Under the pieces are notes generated by a model. The model made no database searches. It saw only the letters and a program-made list of their open reading frames with translations, and was not told the DNA's origin. From Roseovarius arcticus (GTDB lineage Bacteria; Pseudomonadota; Alphaproteobacteria; Rhodobacterales; Rhodobacteraceae): DNA of 64,000 nt. Position numbers and translations under genes: made by a program. Numbering within the stretch: the first letter of the stretch is position 1; each line of letters begins with the position of its first letter. The stretch is from NCBI RefSeq assembly GCF_006125015.1, contig NZ_SZZN01000001.1, positions 1,922,001-1,986,000 of the forward strand, given 5' to 3'. Positions 42,618 through 52,471 of the stretch are shown piece after piece.

Positions 42618-44129
42618 ATGCTGGACCTGACATACAAAACGCCAAAGCCGAAGGTCATCGCCGGGGCCAAGCACGACTGGGAACTGGTGATCGGCATGGA
42701 GGTGCACGCGCAGGTCGCGTCGAAGTCCAAGCTGTTCTCGGGCGCGTCCACCCTCTTTGGCGCCGAGCCAAACTCGAACGTGGCCTTTGTCGATGCCGCG
42801 ATGCCGGGAATGCTGCCTGTTATAAATGAGTTTTGTATCGAACAGGCCGTTCGCACTGGCCTTGGGCTTAAAGCGCAGATCAATCTGAAATCAGCGTTTG
42901 ATCGCAAGAATTACTTCTACCCAGACCTTCCGCAGGGCTACCAGATCAGCCAGCTTTACCACCCCATCGTTGGTGAGGGCGAAGTTTTGGTCGATATCGA
43001 GCCGGGCATCGCGCGGCTGGTCCGGATTGAGCGTATCCACATGGAGCAGGATGCCGGCAAATCGATCCACGACATGGACCCGAATATGTCCTTTGTCGAT
43101 CTGAACCGGACGGGCGTCTGCCTGATGGAGATTGTCAGCAAGCCCGACATCCGCGGGCCCGAGGAAGCCGCCGCATACGTGCTGAAAATGCGCCAGATCC
43201 TGCGCTATCTGGGCACCTGTGACGGCAACATGCAAAATGGCAATCTGCGCGCTGACGTCAACGTCAGCATCTGCCGCGCGGGCCAGTACGAAAAGTATCA
43301 GGAGACGCAGGACTTCTCGCATCTGGGCACCCGGTGCGAGATCAAGAACATGAACTCCATGCGTTTTATTCAGGCCGCTATCGACGCTGAGGCACGCCGC
43401 CAAATAGCTATTGTCGAGGGCGGCGGCGAAGTGACACAGGAAACGCGTCTCTATGATCCGGACAAGAACGAGACACGCTCCATGCGGTCCAAAGAGGAGG
43501 CGCATGATTACCGCTACTTCCCCGATCCTGACCTGCTGCCGCTAGAGATTGAGCAGGATTGGGTGGACGAAATTGAGGCATCACTGCCCGAACTGCCGGA
43601 CGCGAAAAAGGCCCGCTTTGTCAATGATTTCAGCCTATCGGAATATGACGCCAGCGTGCTAACTGCCGAGGTCGCCAATGCCGCCTACTTTGAGGCAGCC
43701 GCCGAGGGCCGCGACGGCAAGCTGGTGGCCAACTGGGTCATTAACGAGCTGTTCGGCCGCCTAAAGAAAGAGGGCGCCGACATCACCGATAGTCCGGTAA
43801 CCCCCACGCAGTTGGGCGGGATCGCGGACCTGATCGCATCGGATGCTATTTCCGGCAAAATCGCCAAGGATCTGTTCGAAATCGTCTATACTGAGGGCGG
43901 CGACCCGGCGCAGATCGTCGAAGAGCGCGGCATGAAACAGGTCACTGACACCGGCGCGATTGAAACAGCAGTTGACCAAATCATCGCAGACAATCCCGCG
44001 CAGGTCGAAAAGGCCAAGGCCAATCCCAAGCTGGCAGGCTGGTTCGTGGGCCAGGTGATGAAGGCGACGGGCGGCAAGGCCAATCCCAAAGCCGTAAACG
44101 ACATCGTCGCCGCAAAGCTGGCCGAATGA
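42618..44129 (+). CDS. gatB: Glu-tRNA(Gln)/Asp-tRNA(Asn) amidotransferase subunit B
   Basis: A 503-residue GatB: N-terminal AspRS-like cradle with [30 protein letters not shown] and [11 protein letters not shown], and the C-terminal Yqey domain ([20 protein letters not shown]). With GatA and GatC it forms the transamidase that converts mischarged Glu-tRNA(Gln). GatA/GatC are not in the window. The ATG at 42618 has AAAGGA upstream. Its last bases overlap the following thioesterase gene (ATGA). Confidence 0.97.
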   Translation: MLDLTYKTPKPKVIAGAKHDWELVIGMEVHAQVASKSKLFSGASTLFGAEPNSNVAFVDAAMPGMLPVINEFCIEQAVRTGLGLKAQINLKSAFDRKNYFYPDLPQGYQISQLYHPIVGEGEVLVDIEPGIARLVRIERIHMEQDAGKSIHDMDPNMSFVDLNRTGVCLMEIVSKPDIRGPEEAAAYVLKMRQILRYLGTCDGNMQNGNLRADVNVSICRAGQYEKYQETQDFSHLGTRCEIKNMNSMRFIQAAIDAEARRQIAIVEGGGEVTQETRLYDPDKNETRSMRSKEEAHDYRYFPDPDLLPLEIEQDWVDEIEASLPELPDAKKARFVNDFSLSEYDASVLTAEVANAAYFEAAAEGRDGKLVANWVINELFGRLKKEGADITDSPVTPTQLGGIADLIASDAISGKIAKDLFEIVYTEGGDPAQIVEERGMKQVTDTGAIETAVDQIIADNPAQVEKAKANPKLAGWFVGQVMKATGGKANPKAVNDIVAAKLAE

Positions 44130-44617
44130 GCAATACCATCGCAGACGGACCGGCCCTGTCGGACTGGATGGTGGTCCGGCCAGAGTGGATCGACTTTAAT
44201 GGCCATCTGAACATGGCCTATTACAATGTGCTCTTCGATGAGGGCATCGACGATGTTTATCACCTGATGGGCTTTGGTGCGGAGTACGCCCGCACGCGGC
44301 AGATGACCACTTTTGTCGCCGATTTCCGCGTGCGATATCTGCGCGAGTTGCATGAGGGCGACCGCGTCCAATGCTCGGTCCAGTTGCTGGATCACGATGC
44401 GAAACGTTTTCACAGCTTTCAACATCTGCGTCACGAAGACGGCTGGCTGGCCGCCACCGCCGAGTCGCTGGTGCTGCATATCGATATGACCGGCCCGCGC
44501 GTTGCGCCCATGCCCGCTGATATCGCGGCCCGCGTCGCCGCGTTGCAGGCGGCCCATGACAAGCTGCCCCGACCCGAAGGCGTGGGCCTGCCGATGGGTA
44601 TCGTGCGCAAGGGGTAG
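44126..44617 (+). CDS. Hotdog-fold acyl-CoA thioesterase
   Basis: A 163-residue thioesterase with the [20 protein letters not shown] motif of the 4HBT/FadM-like hotdog family, whose Asp/Asn-Gly-His cluster forms the active site. Relatives include the betainyl-CoA thioesterase domain linked to carnitine dehydrogenase. It begins in the ATGA overlap with gatB, although that may be chance co-transcription. Substrate unknown. Confidence 0.85.
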   Translation: MSNTIADGPALSDWMVVRPEWIDFNGHLNMAYYNVLFDEGIDDVYHLMGFGAEYARTRQMTTFVADFRVRYLRELHEGDRVQCSVQLLDHDAKRFHSFQHLRHEDGWLAATAESLVLHIDMTGPRVAPMPADIAARVAALQAAHDKLPRPEGVGLPMGIVRKG

Positions 44618-44693
44618 CGTCCCCCCGCGCTTTTAACTGTGCCGGCAAGCGACTAAGCTGGCGCAGATCAACATCAATAAACGAGCGAGCCCA

Positions 44694-45137
44694 ATGGCCA
44701 AGTACGAATACAAGGTGATCCCCGCGCCCGCCAAAGGCGCCAAGACGCCGGGCATCAAAGCCGGTGAGGCCCGTTTTGCAAACACGATTGAGGCGCTGCT
44801 GAACGCACAAGCCGCAAGCGGCTGGGAGTATCTGCGCAGCGATCTTTTGCCGTCGGACGAACGGCAGGGCCTGACGTCTACCCAGACAGTGTACCGCACG
44901 CTGATGATATTTCGCCGCATGACAGCGGACGAGGACAGCGCAGCCGACGAGGTGATCGCGGTAGCGCAAGGCGTGGCCGAGGCTATGGCGCCAGACGCGC
45001 AACCTCCTCAGCGCCGAGAGCCGGTTTTGACGCCAGTCACGCCTGCGCGCGCCGACCCCGCACCGAGGCCAGAACCAGAGGTAGAGCCTAGCCCGCCCAT
45101 TGAGCCCGACACACCTGAAACACCGACAAAAGACTGA
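44694..45137 (+). CDS. DUF4177-domain protein
   Basis: A 147-residue cytoplasmic protein. The N-terminal half (YEYKVIPAPAKGAK, then NAQAASGWEYLRSDLLPS) matches the DUF4177 fold, a small helix-sheet unit of unknown function; the C-terminal third is a proline/glutamate-rich disordered tail. It starts at ATG 44694 and is the last plus-strand gene before the BolA gene. Confidence 0.78.
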   Translation: MAKYEYKVIPAPAKGAKTPGIKAGEARFANTIEALLNAQAASGWEYLRSDLLPSDERQGLTSTQTVYRTLMIFRRMTADEDSAADEVIAVAQGVAEAMAPDAQPPQRREPVLTPVTPARADPAPRPEPEVEPSPPIEPDTPETPTKD

Positions 45138-45200
45138 TGCCATAGCGCCACTTTTACCCGGCTCAATTCTTCAATCAGTCCTTTGGAAATCCGCCCGGCA

Positions 45201-45458
45201 TCACACATCCACCTCAATCGCCAGCGCATGTATCCGCGCAATCAGGTCCGGCCCGATGGCACTATGGATCGCGCGGTGGCGCGCAATGCGCGACATTGGT
45301 GCCAGCGCGCTAGCCTTAATACGCACCCTGAAATGCGACTGGCCGCCCGCCGGATACCCTGCATGGCCGCGATGTGCCTCGCTTTCGTCAATAACTTCAA
45401 GCGATTGCACGTCGAAGCTGCGCGATAGTGCCGCGCGGATTTCTGCCGCCTTATCCAT
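45201..45458 (-). CDS. bolA: BolA-family protein
   Basis: An 85-residue BolA/IbaG protein starting at ATG 45458 with AAGG about 8 bases upstream. It has the family's class II KH-like fold: VQSLEVIDESEAHRGHAGYP and ARHRAIHSAIG. BolA proteins cooperate with monothiol glutaredoxins in iron-sulfur handling. The likely Fe-S ligand His (HAGYP-region and C-terminal ALAIEV segment) is present. It is divergent from the J-domain gene by 76 bases. Confidence 0.92.
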   Translation of the reverse strand: MDKAAEIRAALSRSFDVQSLEVIDESEAHRGHAGYPAGGQSHFRVRIKASALAPMSRIARHRAIHSAIGPDLIARIHALAIEVDV

Positions 45459-45534
45459 ATTTCTGCCCTTCGCCCCCTTCAACTTCCGCGCTTTTAGACT
45501 AGAGTATCGGCTTCGACTCGCAAAGGGGTACCCG

Positions 45535-46161
45535 ATGACCAAATCCGATCCGTTCGGCTTCGATATGTCCGTCTCGTCGGCCAAGAAGAAAAACCCCCGC
45601 GGGCGTCGCGGCATGTCTGGCGCGTCCGAGACATCGAAACGCCCGTGCGAGCATCAGGGTTGCGAAAATCCCGGCCTCTACCGCGCGCCAAAGGCACCCG
45701 ACGTGTTGGATGAATTCTTTTGGTTCTGCCAAGAACATGCGCGTGAATATAATCTCAAGTGGAACTTCTTTGACGGAACCACTGAGGCCGAGATGAACGC
45801 GCAGATGTCCAAGGACAAGGTGTGGGAGCGCCAGACAAAGGCCTTTACCGACCCAGAGACGCGCGCATGGGCCCGGCTGGGCATTGAGGACCCGCATCAG
45901 GTGCTGGGCGTCAATGCCACGCGCAACCCCGGCAAGGACAAGGCCGGCGGCGGCAAACGCCTGCCCCCCACCGAGCGCCAAGCCATCGACATTCTGGAGG
46001 CCAAGGATACGATGACCAAGGCCGAGGTGCGCAAAAGCTACCGCGCCTTGATCAAGGTGCTGCACCCCGACATCAACGGCGGCGACCGCAGCCAAGAAGA
46101 GCAGCTGCAACAGGTCATGTGGGCTTGGGATCAGATCAAAAATAGCCGGAATTTCAAGTAG
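45535..46161 (+). CDS. J-domain (DnaJ-like) protein
   Basis: A 208-residue protein from ATG 45535 (AAGGGG upstream); the frame stays open further upstream but that part is antisense to bolA. The N-terminal part has a CEHQGC cysteine pair and a conserved FWFCQEHAREYN; the C-terminal J domain starts near 148, with HPD near 177-179 in VLHPDINGG. The J domain at the C-terminus is typical of an alphaproteobacterial family seen near bolA and cobS. It should stimulate DnaK ATPase. Its client is unknown. Confidence 0.88.
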   Translation: MTKSDPFGFDMSVSSAKKKNPRGRRGMSGASETSKRPCEHQGCENPGLYRAPKAPDVLDEFFWFCQEHAREYNLKWNFFDGTTEAEMNAQMSKDKVWERQTKAFTDPETRAWARLGIEDPHQVLGVNATRNPGKDKAGGGKRLPPTERQAIDILEAKDTMTKAEVRKSYRALIKVLHPDINGGDRSQEEQLQQVMWAWDQIKNSRNFK

Positions 46162-46223
46162 GCAGCGGGGTGTTCACGCCTTCCCTGAGAGGCAGGTTCG
46201 GCCTGAAGCAGCATTGCGGCCAC

Positions 46224-46254
46224 AAAAAAGCCCCCGGTCGCAAAACCGGGGGCC
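46224..46254 (-). terminator. Rho-independent terminator of the OsmC gene
   Basis: Stem 46230-46238 with 46245-46253 (9 bp), 6-base loop. On the minus strand it is followed by a T-run (46224-46229), 23 bases past the OsmC stop. Confidence 0.85.
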
Positions 46255-46276
46255 ATTAAATTCAAGACAGCCAGAT

Positions 46277-46699
46277 TTACCCTAGTTTAGCATCCAGCGT
46301 GATCTCTGCCGTCAGCAGCTTGGAGATCGGGCAATTCTTCTTGGTCGCTTCTGCAACCTCCTGAAAGTCCTTTTCGCTGATGCCGGGTATTTTGGCAGTG
46401 ACGTCCAGATGCACCTTGGTGACGGCAAATCCGCCATCGACCTCAGACAATGTCACTTTGGCGGTCGCTTTAATCTCATCCGCTTTCAGATCCTTTTCAC
46501 CAAGCCCTAGCGACATCGCCATTGCGTAGCAGCTTGCGTGTGCGGCGCCGACCAGCTCTTCGGGGTTGGTGCCGGGGGCGTCCTCAAAACGGGTGTTGAA
46601 GCCGTATGGCAAATCCTTGAGTGCGCCGCTTTCGGTGCTGACATGGCCCTTGCCGGATTTCAAATCGCCGCTCCAGACGGCTGAACCTTTGCGTTGCAT
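46277..46699 (-). CDS. OsmC/Ohr-family peroxide-reducing protein
   Basis: A 140-residue OsmC protein; ATG at 46699 with AAGGAG 7 bases upstream. The redox cysteines Cys57 (AHASCYAM) and Cys123 (KKNCPIS) define the family, which reduces organic hydroperoxides. It lies in a block of stress-type genes (MsrB, fasciclin, ECF sigma pair) on the same strand, each apparently its own unit. Closed by its own terminator. Confidence 0.93.
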   Translation of the reverse strand: MQRKGSAVWSGDLKSGKGHVSTESGALKDLPYGFNTRFEDAPGTNPEELVGAAHASCYAMAMSLGLGEKDLKADEIKATAKVTLSEVDGGFAVTKVHLDVTAKIPGISEKDFQEVAEATKKNCPISKLLTAEITLDAKLG

Positions 46700-46813
46700 A
46701 TCTGTCTCCTTCGTTGGATGAAAGTCGCGCGCAGCTACACGCGAAAAGACCACCTTAGCGGCCCGCTATGGGGACAACGCTAAGATGGCCTTGGAAGTTG
46801 CATCGAAGTTTTA

Positions 46814-47296
46814 TCAGGCGGCGGCGAACTTCAAAGAGACGCCGTTCAGGCAGTGGCGCTTGCCGGTTGGTGCGGGGCCGTCGTCAAAGATATGGCCCAG
46901 ATGGCTGCCGCAGCGGCGGCAGTGGACCTCGGTGCGCACGCCAAAGAGTGAGCGGTCGTCCTTTGTTCCGACGGCGTTATCCTTGGCCTGCCAAAAGCTG
47001 GGCCATCCAGTGCGGCTGTCGAATTTCGTGTCCGAGGAATAGAGCGGCAGATCGCAGCCACGGCAGCTATAGGTGCCCGCCTCGTAATTTTTGTCTAGCG
47101 GCGAGGAGCCTGCGCGCTCTGTCGATTCCTTGCGCATGACGGCGTATTGCATGTCGGTGAGCATAGCGCGCCATTCCGCGTCGGTGCGCGTCACCTCGAA
47201 GTGGCCCTCAGCAGAGGTGGCGGCGCCGACAAAGCGCGCAAATGTGGTAGCCGATCCTGCGGCCAGCGCGGCTGTGATGAAGTGGCGTCTGTCCAT
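46814..47296 (-). CDS. msrB: Exported methionine-R-sulfoxide reductase
   Basis: A 160-residue MsrB starting at ATG 47296, with AAGGAG upstream. Residues 3-27 form a twin-arginine-like signal (DRRHFITAALAAGSAT). Zinc ligands are Cys78, Cys81 (CRGC), Cys126 and Cys129 (CRRC); the catalytic cysteine is Cys149 in KRHCLNG. It repairs methionine-R-sulfoxide in periplasmic or secreted proteins. MsrB with Tat-like export is common in alphaproteobacteria. Confidence 0.92.
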   Translation of the reverse strand: MDRRHFITAALAAGSATTFARFVGAATSAEGHFEVTRTDAEWRAMLTDMQYAVMRKESTERAGSSPLDKNYEAGTYSCRGCDLPLYSSDTKFDSRTGWPSFWQAKDNAVGTKDDRSLFGVRTEVHCRRCGSHLGHIFDDGPAPTGKRHCLNGVSLKFAAA

Positions 47297-47361
47297 TTTA
47301 TCGCTCCTTGTGCGGTGCGCGGGGCCGGTTGGCGGCGCAGTTATTATCAATGTGAAAGCAT

Positions 47362-47389
47362 CGGGCCCGGCAAGCAAGTGCCGGGCCCG
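47362..47389 (-). terminator. 11-bp perfect hairpin after the fasciclin gene
   Basis: Arms 47362-47372 and 47379-47389, loop of 6 bases, 48 bases past the fasciclin stop. Only short T-runs follow on the minus strand, so strength is uncertain. Confidence 0.6.
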
Positions 47390-47437
47390 TAAACTCACCG
47401 GATCGTGTAGCGGACGTGTGCTACATACGCGCCCGGC

Positions 47438-47992
47438 TTATTCGGCGGCGGGCAGGATCACGGTGTCGACAACGTGGATCACGCCGTTCGACTGCTCGAC
47501 ATCTGCGATAGTGACGTTGATGGTCTGGCCTTGCTCGTCTTTCAGCATGATCATGTCGCCATCATATGTCGCGTTCAGCATGCATCCACCCAGCGTGGGG
47601 ACAACATGCGCGCCGCCATCATCGTCGATCATGCCCATGATCGCAGTCGACATCGCATCGGCGCCGACAACGTGGCAGGTCAGGATCTTGGTCAGTTGGT
47701 CCTTGTTCTCAGGCTTCAACAGACCCTCAACAGTGCCTTCGGGCAGTTTTTCAAACGCGGCATTCGTCGGTGCGAACACTGTAAAGGGGCCCTCGCCCGA
47801 CAGCGTCTCGACCAAGCCTGCGGCCTTGACGGCGGCGACCAGCGTGGTGTGATCGGCGGAATTCACGGCGTTCTCAATGATGTTCTTTTCCGCATACATT
47901 GCGGCGCCGCCGACCATGGGGTTTTCGGCATAGGCGCCGGTGGCCAGTACAGCGACGGTTGCGGTGGCGGTCATAAGGGTCTTGAAGGTCAT
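47438..47992 (-). CDS. Secreted fasciclin-domain protein
   Basis: A 184-residue exported protein with GGGAG 7 bases before ATG 47992. The signal peptide covers about residues 1-22 (MTFKTLMTATATVAVLATGAYA). A single fasciclin (FAS1) domain follows, with FTVFAPTNAAFEKLP (H1-like box) and VIHVVDTVILP (H2-like box). Bacterial FAS1 proteins mediate adhesion or have unknown envelope roles; those beside ECF sigma/anti-sigma genes are often part of stress regulons. It is separated from the anti-sigma gene by 140 bases. Confidence 0.92.
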   Translation of the reverse strand: MTFKTLMTATATVAVLATGAYAENPMVGGAAMYAEKNIIENAVNSADHTTLVAAVKAAGLVETLSGEGPFTVFAPTNAAFEKLPEGTVEGLLKPENKDQLTKILTCHVVGADAMSTAIMGMIDDDGGAHVVPTLGGCMLNATYDGDMIMLKDEQGQTINVTIADVEQSNGVIHVVDTVILPAAE

Positions 47993-48132
47993 ATCGGATC
48001 TCCCGGGGTTGTGCAGGCGTTTATCGCCTGCTGACCCCCCAACTCACGCAGCGCCCGCGATGAGAGTTTCAGATGCACCGAAAAAAGATTAAATTAACCT
48101 TGGGTCCCTTAATTTGCCCAGCGCCGAAACCG

Positions 48133-48831
48133 TCAGATCGACGTGATCGCGCCCGTCGCCAGTACGCTGCCAGTCGGCGCGCCAGTGGGCGAGCCGCCCG
48201 GCGGCTCGTCGCTGATCGCCAGAACGGCACCGAGCAGTTGCGGGCGCAAAAGTTCGGCAATATCAAAGCGCGCTGTTCCGCTATCGGGCAGCACGCCCAG
48301 CGAAATAGGCGCGGCGCCGCCAGCAATCAGCCACAACTCCAGCGCGCGGCCCTCAGGCGCGGCGCCCGCCTCGCGCTGAACCAGCAGCGCACCGGCCTCT
48401 GCGTCGTAGCTGGCCGCAATCCGCAGCGAGCCGTCTTCGGCGGCAATGTCGGCCGTATAGAGAGGCGCGCTAGGGGCATCGGGTGTCAAAATCCCCGTAT
48501 CCACGACCAAAAGCAGCGCCAATGTCGCCGCGACCGCGCCGCCCACCAGCCAGCTTAAGCCGCGCCAGCCTGCGAACGGCCGGCGCGCTGTGGCCGCACC
48601 AAAGAGCTGCGCGTCTATCCCCCGCTTCAATCCAGCGGGCGGTGCTACCGGGGCGATGTCGTCGGTCAACGCAGCCAGATCGTCCGCCCACGCGGCATAA
48701 AGCGCGCGCAAGTCAGGCTCGCCTACCAGACGCGCCTCGAACGCCAGCGCCGCATCCCGCCCCATCAGGCCAAGCGCGTACTCCGCTGCAAGGACGCTGT
48801 CGTCCTCGTCATATGGCTGCGCGCCAGTCAT
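48133..48831 (-). CDS. Anti-sigma factor, RskA-like
   Basis: A 232-residue membrane protein, started at ATG 48831 because this overlaps the sigma stop in a classic ATGA (a longer frame from 48876 exists). The N-terminal half (LAAEYALGLMGRDAALAFE near 14-32) resembles the RskA-type sigma-binding helices; no zinc HxxxCxxC motif is present. One TM helix lies near 93-110. The outer C-terminal domain (about 120-232) resembles the RskA C-terminal domain (GGAAPISLGVLPDSG). It should hold the upstream ECF sigma factor inactive until an envelope or redox signal releases it. Confidence 0.88.
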   Translation of the reverse strand: MTGAQPYDEDDSVLAAEYALGLMGRDAALAFEARLVGEPDLRALYAAWADDLAALTDDIAPVAPPAGLKRGIDAQLFGAATARRPFAGWRGLSWLVGGAVAATLALLLVVDTGILTPDAPSAPLYTADIAAEDGSLRIAASYDAEAGALLVQREAGAAPEGRALELWLIAGGAAPISLGVLPDSGTARFDIAELLRPQLLGAVLAISDEPPGGSPTGAPTGSVLATGAITSI

Positions 48832-49367
48832 CGCGTCAGGCACTCCCTCAATTTTAGCAGACTGCGGCGCAGCCATGTTCGCATTGTATTCAGCGGCACG
48901 TCATAATGAGCCGCCAACTCGGCATATGTCTCGCCCTCTAGATAGGCACGGCGCACGGCCCCTGCATGGCCCGCCTCCAGTTCGTCCAGACAGGCGTTTA
49001 ACTGCCCGCTTTCGCTGGACGCGATTGCCTGCGCCTCAGGGCCGGGAGGCGCGTCGGCCATCGCCTCGGCGGCATCCAGACCCGGTTGGGCCTCGCGCCG
49101 CTTGCGGGCGCGGTCGATCGAGGTGTTGCGCGCTATAGCGATCAGCCACGTCATCGGGCTAAGGCCATTGGCGCGATAGCGATCCGCGTGGCGCCAAATC
49201 TTGACATATGCCTCCTGCGCCGCCTCTTCGGCCTCGGCCCGGTCATGCAAGACACGCAGGCAAATGCCAAACAGTTTCGCAGATGTGTGTTCATAAAGGC
49301 TTGAGAATGCAGCCCGTTCTCCCAGCGCTGTGCGGGCGATTAGTGTCTCTATCTCGTCGCGGGTCAC
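48828..49367 (-). CDS. ECF-type RNA polymerase sigma factor
   Basis: A 179-residue sigma factor from GTG 49367 (an AGGA is about 12 bases upstream; the open frame reaches 49670 but its extension is antisense to cobS). Region 2 has FSSLYEHTSAKLFGICLRVLHD and the W-containing AYVKIWRHADRY; region 4 has AAHYDVPLNTMRTWLRRSLLKLRECL for -35 recognition. It is translationally coupled to its RskA-like anti-sigma gene. A 166-base spacer separates it from the divergent cobS, and may carry its autoregulated promoter; I could not place boxes with confidence. Confidence 0.9.
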   Translation of the reverse strand: MTRDEIETLIARTALGERAAFSSLYEHTSAKLFGICLRVLHDRAEAEEAAQEAYVKIWRHADRYRANGLSPMTWLIAIARNTSIDRARKRREAQPGLDAAEAMADAPPGPEAQAIASSESGQLNACLDELEAGHAGAVRRAYLEGETYAELAAHYDVPLNTMRTWLRRSLLKLRECLTR

Positions 49368-49533
49368 TGGGCGAATACGTCCTGATCGGGAATGGGCACG
49401 TTCGCCGCATCTGATCAAAGTATAAGGCAAGCGCGCCGCACGGCCAGCATTTCTTTCCCTTTCCCTTGCCCTTCGGCACGATATATTGCACGACATGCTG
49501 CAAACGGCAGACGCGATTTGAGGACCTATTGGA

Positions 49534-50520
49534 ATGGCTGACGGCATGATCGACCCGCACGCGAAACCCACCGAAGATATTGATGTACGCGAGGTATTCG
49601 GCATCGATTCGGGTATGCACATTAAGGGCTTTCCCGAGCGGACAGAACGTGTGCCCGACATCGACCCCACCTACAAGTTCGACCGCGACACAACGCTGGC
49701 GATCCTTGCCGGGTTTGCACATAACCGCCGCGTGATGATTCAAGGCTATCACGGCACAGGCAAGTCGACCCATATCGAGCAGGTGGCAAGCCGCCTGAAT
49801 TGGCCCTGCGTTCGCGTAAATCTGGACAGTCATATCAGCCGGATCGACCTGATCGGCAAGGACGCAATCAAGTTGAAGAACGGCGTGCAAGTTACTGAAT
49901 TCCATGAGGGCATTCTGCCTTGGGCGCTGCGCAATCCGACCGCCATCGTGTTCGACGAATACGACGCGGGGCGTGCAGACGTGATGTTCGTGATCCAGCG
50001 CGTGCTGGAGGCCGACGGCAAGCTTACGCTGCTGGACCAGAACGAGGTGATCACGCCGAACCCTTATTTCCGCCTCTTCGCCACCGCCAACACGGTCGGC
50101 CTTGGCGATACTACGGGCCTCTACCACGGCACGCAGCAGATCAACCAAGGCCAGATGGACCGTTGGAGCCTGGTCGCGACGTTGAACTACCTCAGCCACG
50201 ACGCCGAGGTGAACATCGTGCTGTCCAAGAACCCGACCTACAATACAGCGCAGGGTCGGAAGACGATCAGCCAAATGGTGACTGTCGCCGATCTTAGCCG
50301 AACGGCGTTTATGAATGGTGAGCTTAGCACTGTCATGTCGCCCCGCACCGTGATCGCGTGGGCACAGAATAACAGCATCTTCCGCGATGTGGGGTATTCG
50401 TTCCGCCTGACATTCTTGAACAAATGCGACGAGTTGGAGCGCCAGACAGTCGCCGAATTCTACCAGCGCTGTTTTGACGAGGAATTGCCCGAAAGCGCAG
50501 CAAGCGTAAGCATGGCGTAA
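49534..50520 (+). CDS. cobS: Aerobic cobaltochelatase subunit CobS
   Basis: A 328-residue AAA+ ATPase with Walker A GYHGTGKS at 71-78, Walker B in [11 protein letters not shown] and [11 protein letters not shown] for sensor 1. With CobT and CobN it inserts cobalt into hydrogenobyrinic diamide in the aerobic B12 route; CobN is not in the window. The opening [24 protein letters not shown] is typical. It precedes cobT by 76 bases. Confidence 0.96.
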   Translation: MADGMIDPHAKPTEDIDVREVFGIDSGMHIKGFPERTERVPDIDPTYKFDRDTTLAILAGFAHNRRVMIQGYHGTGKSTHIEQVASRLNWPCVRVNLDSHISRIDLIGKDAIKLKNGVQVTEFHEGILPWALRNPTAIVFDEYDAGRADVMFVIQRVLEADGKLTLLDQNEVITPNPYFRLFATANTVGLGDTTGLYHGTQQINQGQMDRWSLVATLNYLSHDAEVNIVLSKNPTYNTAQGRKTISQMVTVADLSRTAFMNGELSTVMSPRTVIAWAQNNSIFRDVGYSFRLTFLNKCDELERQTVAEFYQRCFDEELPESAASVSMA

Positions 50521-50596
50521 TGGCCCCGCCGCGCCCACCCGTGGGGCGCGGCATCTACAAGACGGCCCGCAAGCCGATCCGCGTTGGAGAACACCA

Positions 50597-52471
50597 ATGA
50601 AAAAACCATCCGATAACCCTGCCGATCCGTTCAAGAAGGCCCTCGCCGAGGCGACCAAGGTGCTGGCGGGTGACCGCGAGTTGAATATCAGCTATTCGGT
50701 GGACCCTTCGGGCGTCAGCGGGGATGCGATGCGTCTGCCCCAGATCAGCCGCCGCATGACCCGCGAGGAGGTGCTGCATGCGCGCGGCACCGCCGACGCG
50801 CTGGCGATGCGTCACAAGTATCACAATGCGAAGACGCACGCGAAATATGCCCCCCCCGGCGCGATGGCGCGCGACATATATGAGGCGATGGAAACGGCCC
50901 GCTGCGAGGCAGTGGGCGCGCGAGCCATGCCCGGTACCGCCAGCAATATCGACGCCAAGATCGCCGCAGAGGCCGCGCGCGCTGGCTATGATCAGATCAC
51001 CGATCCGGCCGATGCGCCGCTGGCCACCGCGGCGGGATATCTTATCCGCCACCTCGCAACGGGGCGCGAATTGCCCGAAGGTGCGCGCAACGTAATGGAG
51101 TTGCGCCGGGGCTTTATCGAGGGCGAGGCCGGCGAAACGTTAGAAAATTTGCAAGACACATTGGCCGATCAGAGCGATTTCGCCCGCTTTGCGCGCAAGA
51201 TCATCGAGGATCTGGGATACGGCGACCAATTGGGCGACGACCCCGACGCAGAGGATGACGACCAAGACGACGAGGCCGAGCAGAACGCCGACGACGAGGA
51301 GCAGGACAGCGGGGGCGAGGACGACAGCGATACCGAAAATGCCGACGCAGACGCCGAACAATCGCAAGAAGAACAGCAAGATGCGTCTCAGGCCCAAGTC
51401 AGCATGGATGAAAGCGCTGCCGAGGATGCAGGCGACGAGGCTGACATGCCCGATGGCGAGGCCCCAATGGAGCCACCAGCGCCCGCGCCCTTTTCTGATG
51501 CGGACCCGAATTATCGAGTTTATTCCAGCACCTTCGACGAAGAAATCCACGCCGAAGATCTGGCCGAACCGGTAGAGCTGGAGCGCCTGCGCGCCTATCT
51601 GGACCAGCAGCTAGAGCCACTAAAAGGCGCGGTCAGCCGTCTCGCCAACAAGCTGCAACGCCGCCTGCAAGCGCAGCAAAGCCGAAGCTGGGAGTTTGAC
51701 CGCGAAGAGGGTATTCTGGACGCTGGACGCCTCGCCCGCGTGGTGGCCAGCCCGACAACGCCGCTTAGCTTTAAGGTCGAAAAAGACACCGAATTTCGCG
51801 ATACCGTCGTGACCTTGCTGCTGGATAACTCAGGCTCCATGCGGGGCCGCCCGATCAGCATCGCCGCGATCTGCGCCGACGTTCTGGGCCGCACGCTAGA
51901 GCGGTGCAACGTCAAGGTAGAAATCCTAGGCTTTACCACCCGCGCGTGGAAGGGCGGGCAAAGCCGAGAGGCATGGCTGGCCGAGGGCCGCCCGCAGCTG
52001 CCGGGCCGCCTGAACGATCTGCGGCACATCATCTATAAATCCGCCGACTCGCCCATGCGGCGGACGCGGCAAAACCTTGGCCTGATGATGAAAGAGGGGC
52101 TGCTAAAGGAAAATATCGACGGCGAGGCGCTGGAATGGGCGCACCGCCGGATGATGGCGCGCCGCGAATCGCGCAAGATCTTGATGGTGATCTCCGACGG
52201 CGCGCCGGTCGACGACAGCACCCTTTCGGTGAACCCCGCCAACTATCTGGAAAAGCACCTGCGCGATGTGATCGGCATGGTCGAAAAACGCAAAGCGGTA
52301 GAGCTGCTGGCCATCGGCATCGGCCATGACGTAACGCGCTATTATGATCGCGCGGTGACGATCACTGATGTCGACCAACTCGCCGGTGCGATGACCGAGC
52401 AACTGGCAGCGCTGTTTGACAGCGATCCGCGCGCACGGGCACGTGTAATGGGCATAAGGCGCGTGTCATGA
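50597..52471 (+). CDS. cobT: Aerobic cobaltochelatase subunit CobT
   Basis: A 624-residue partner of CobS. It has an N-terminal domain to about 210, a strongly acidic Asp/Glu-rich linker (about 213-258), and a C-terminal von Willebrand A domain with the metal-binding DNSGSM near 409. CobT and CobS form the chaperone-like complex that acts on CobN. The acidic linker is a normal family feature. The stop overlaps the start of the next gene (ATGA), so the peptidase is co-translated. Confidence 0.96.
   Translation: MKKPSDNPADPFKKALAEATKVLAGDRELNISYSVDPSGVSGDAMRLPQISRRMTREEVLHARGTADALAMRHKYHNAKTHAKYAPPGAMARDIYEAMETARCEAVGARAMPGTASNIDAKIAAEAARAGYDQITDPADAPLATAAGYLIRHLATGRELPEGARNVMELRRGFIEGEAGETLENLQDTLADQSDFARFARKIIEDLGYGDQLGDDPDAEDDDQDDEAEQNADDEEQDSGGEDDSDTENADADAEQSQEEQQDASQAQVSMDESAAEDAGDEADMPDGEAPMEPPAPAPFSDADPNYRVYSSTFDEEIHAEDLAEPVELERLRAYLDQQLEPLKGAVSRLANKLQRRLQAQQSRSWEFDREEGILDAGRLARVVASPTTPLSFKVEKDTEFRDTVVTLLLDNSGSMRGRPISIAAICADVLGRTLERCNVKVEILGFTTRAWKGGQSREAWLAEGRPQLPGRLNDLRHIIYKSADSPMRRTRQNLGLMMKEGLLKENIDGEALEWAHRRMMARRESRKILMVISDGAPVDDSTLSVNPANYLEKHLRDVIGMVEKRKAVELLAIGIGHDVTRYYDRAVTITDVDQLAGAMTEQLAALFDSDPRARARVMGIRRVS

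Noticed and set aside
49291..50658. Minus-strand 455-codon frame opposite cobS
   Set aside because: Antisense to CobS with intact AAA+ motifs; its product shows no recognisable family.
51237..51375. Acidic low-complexity stretch in cobT as an odd insertion
   Set aside because: The Asp/Glu-rich linker is a normal feature of CobT proteins.
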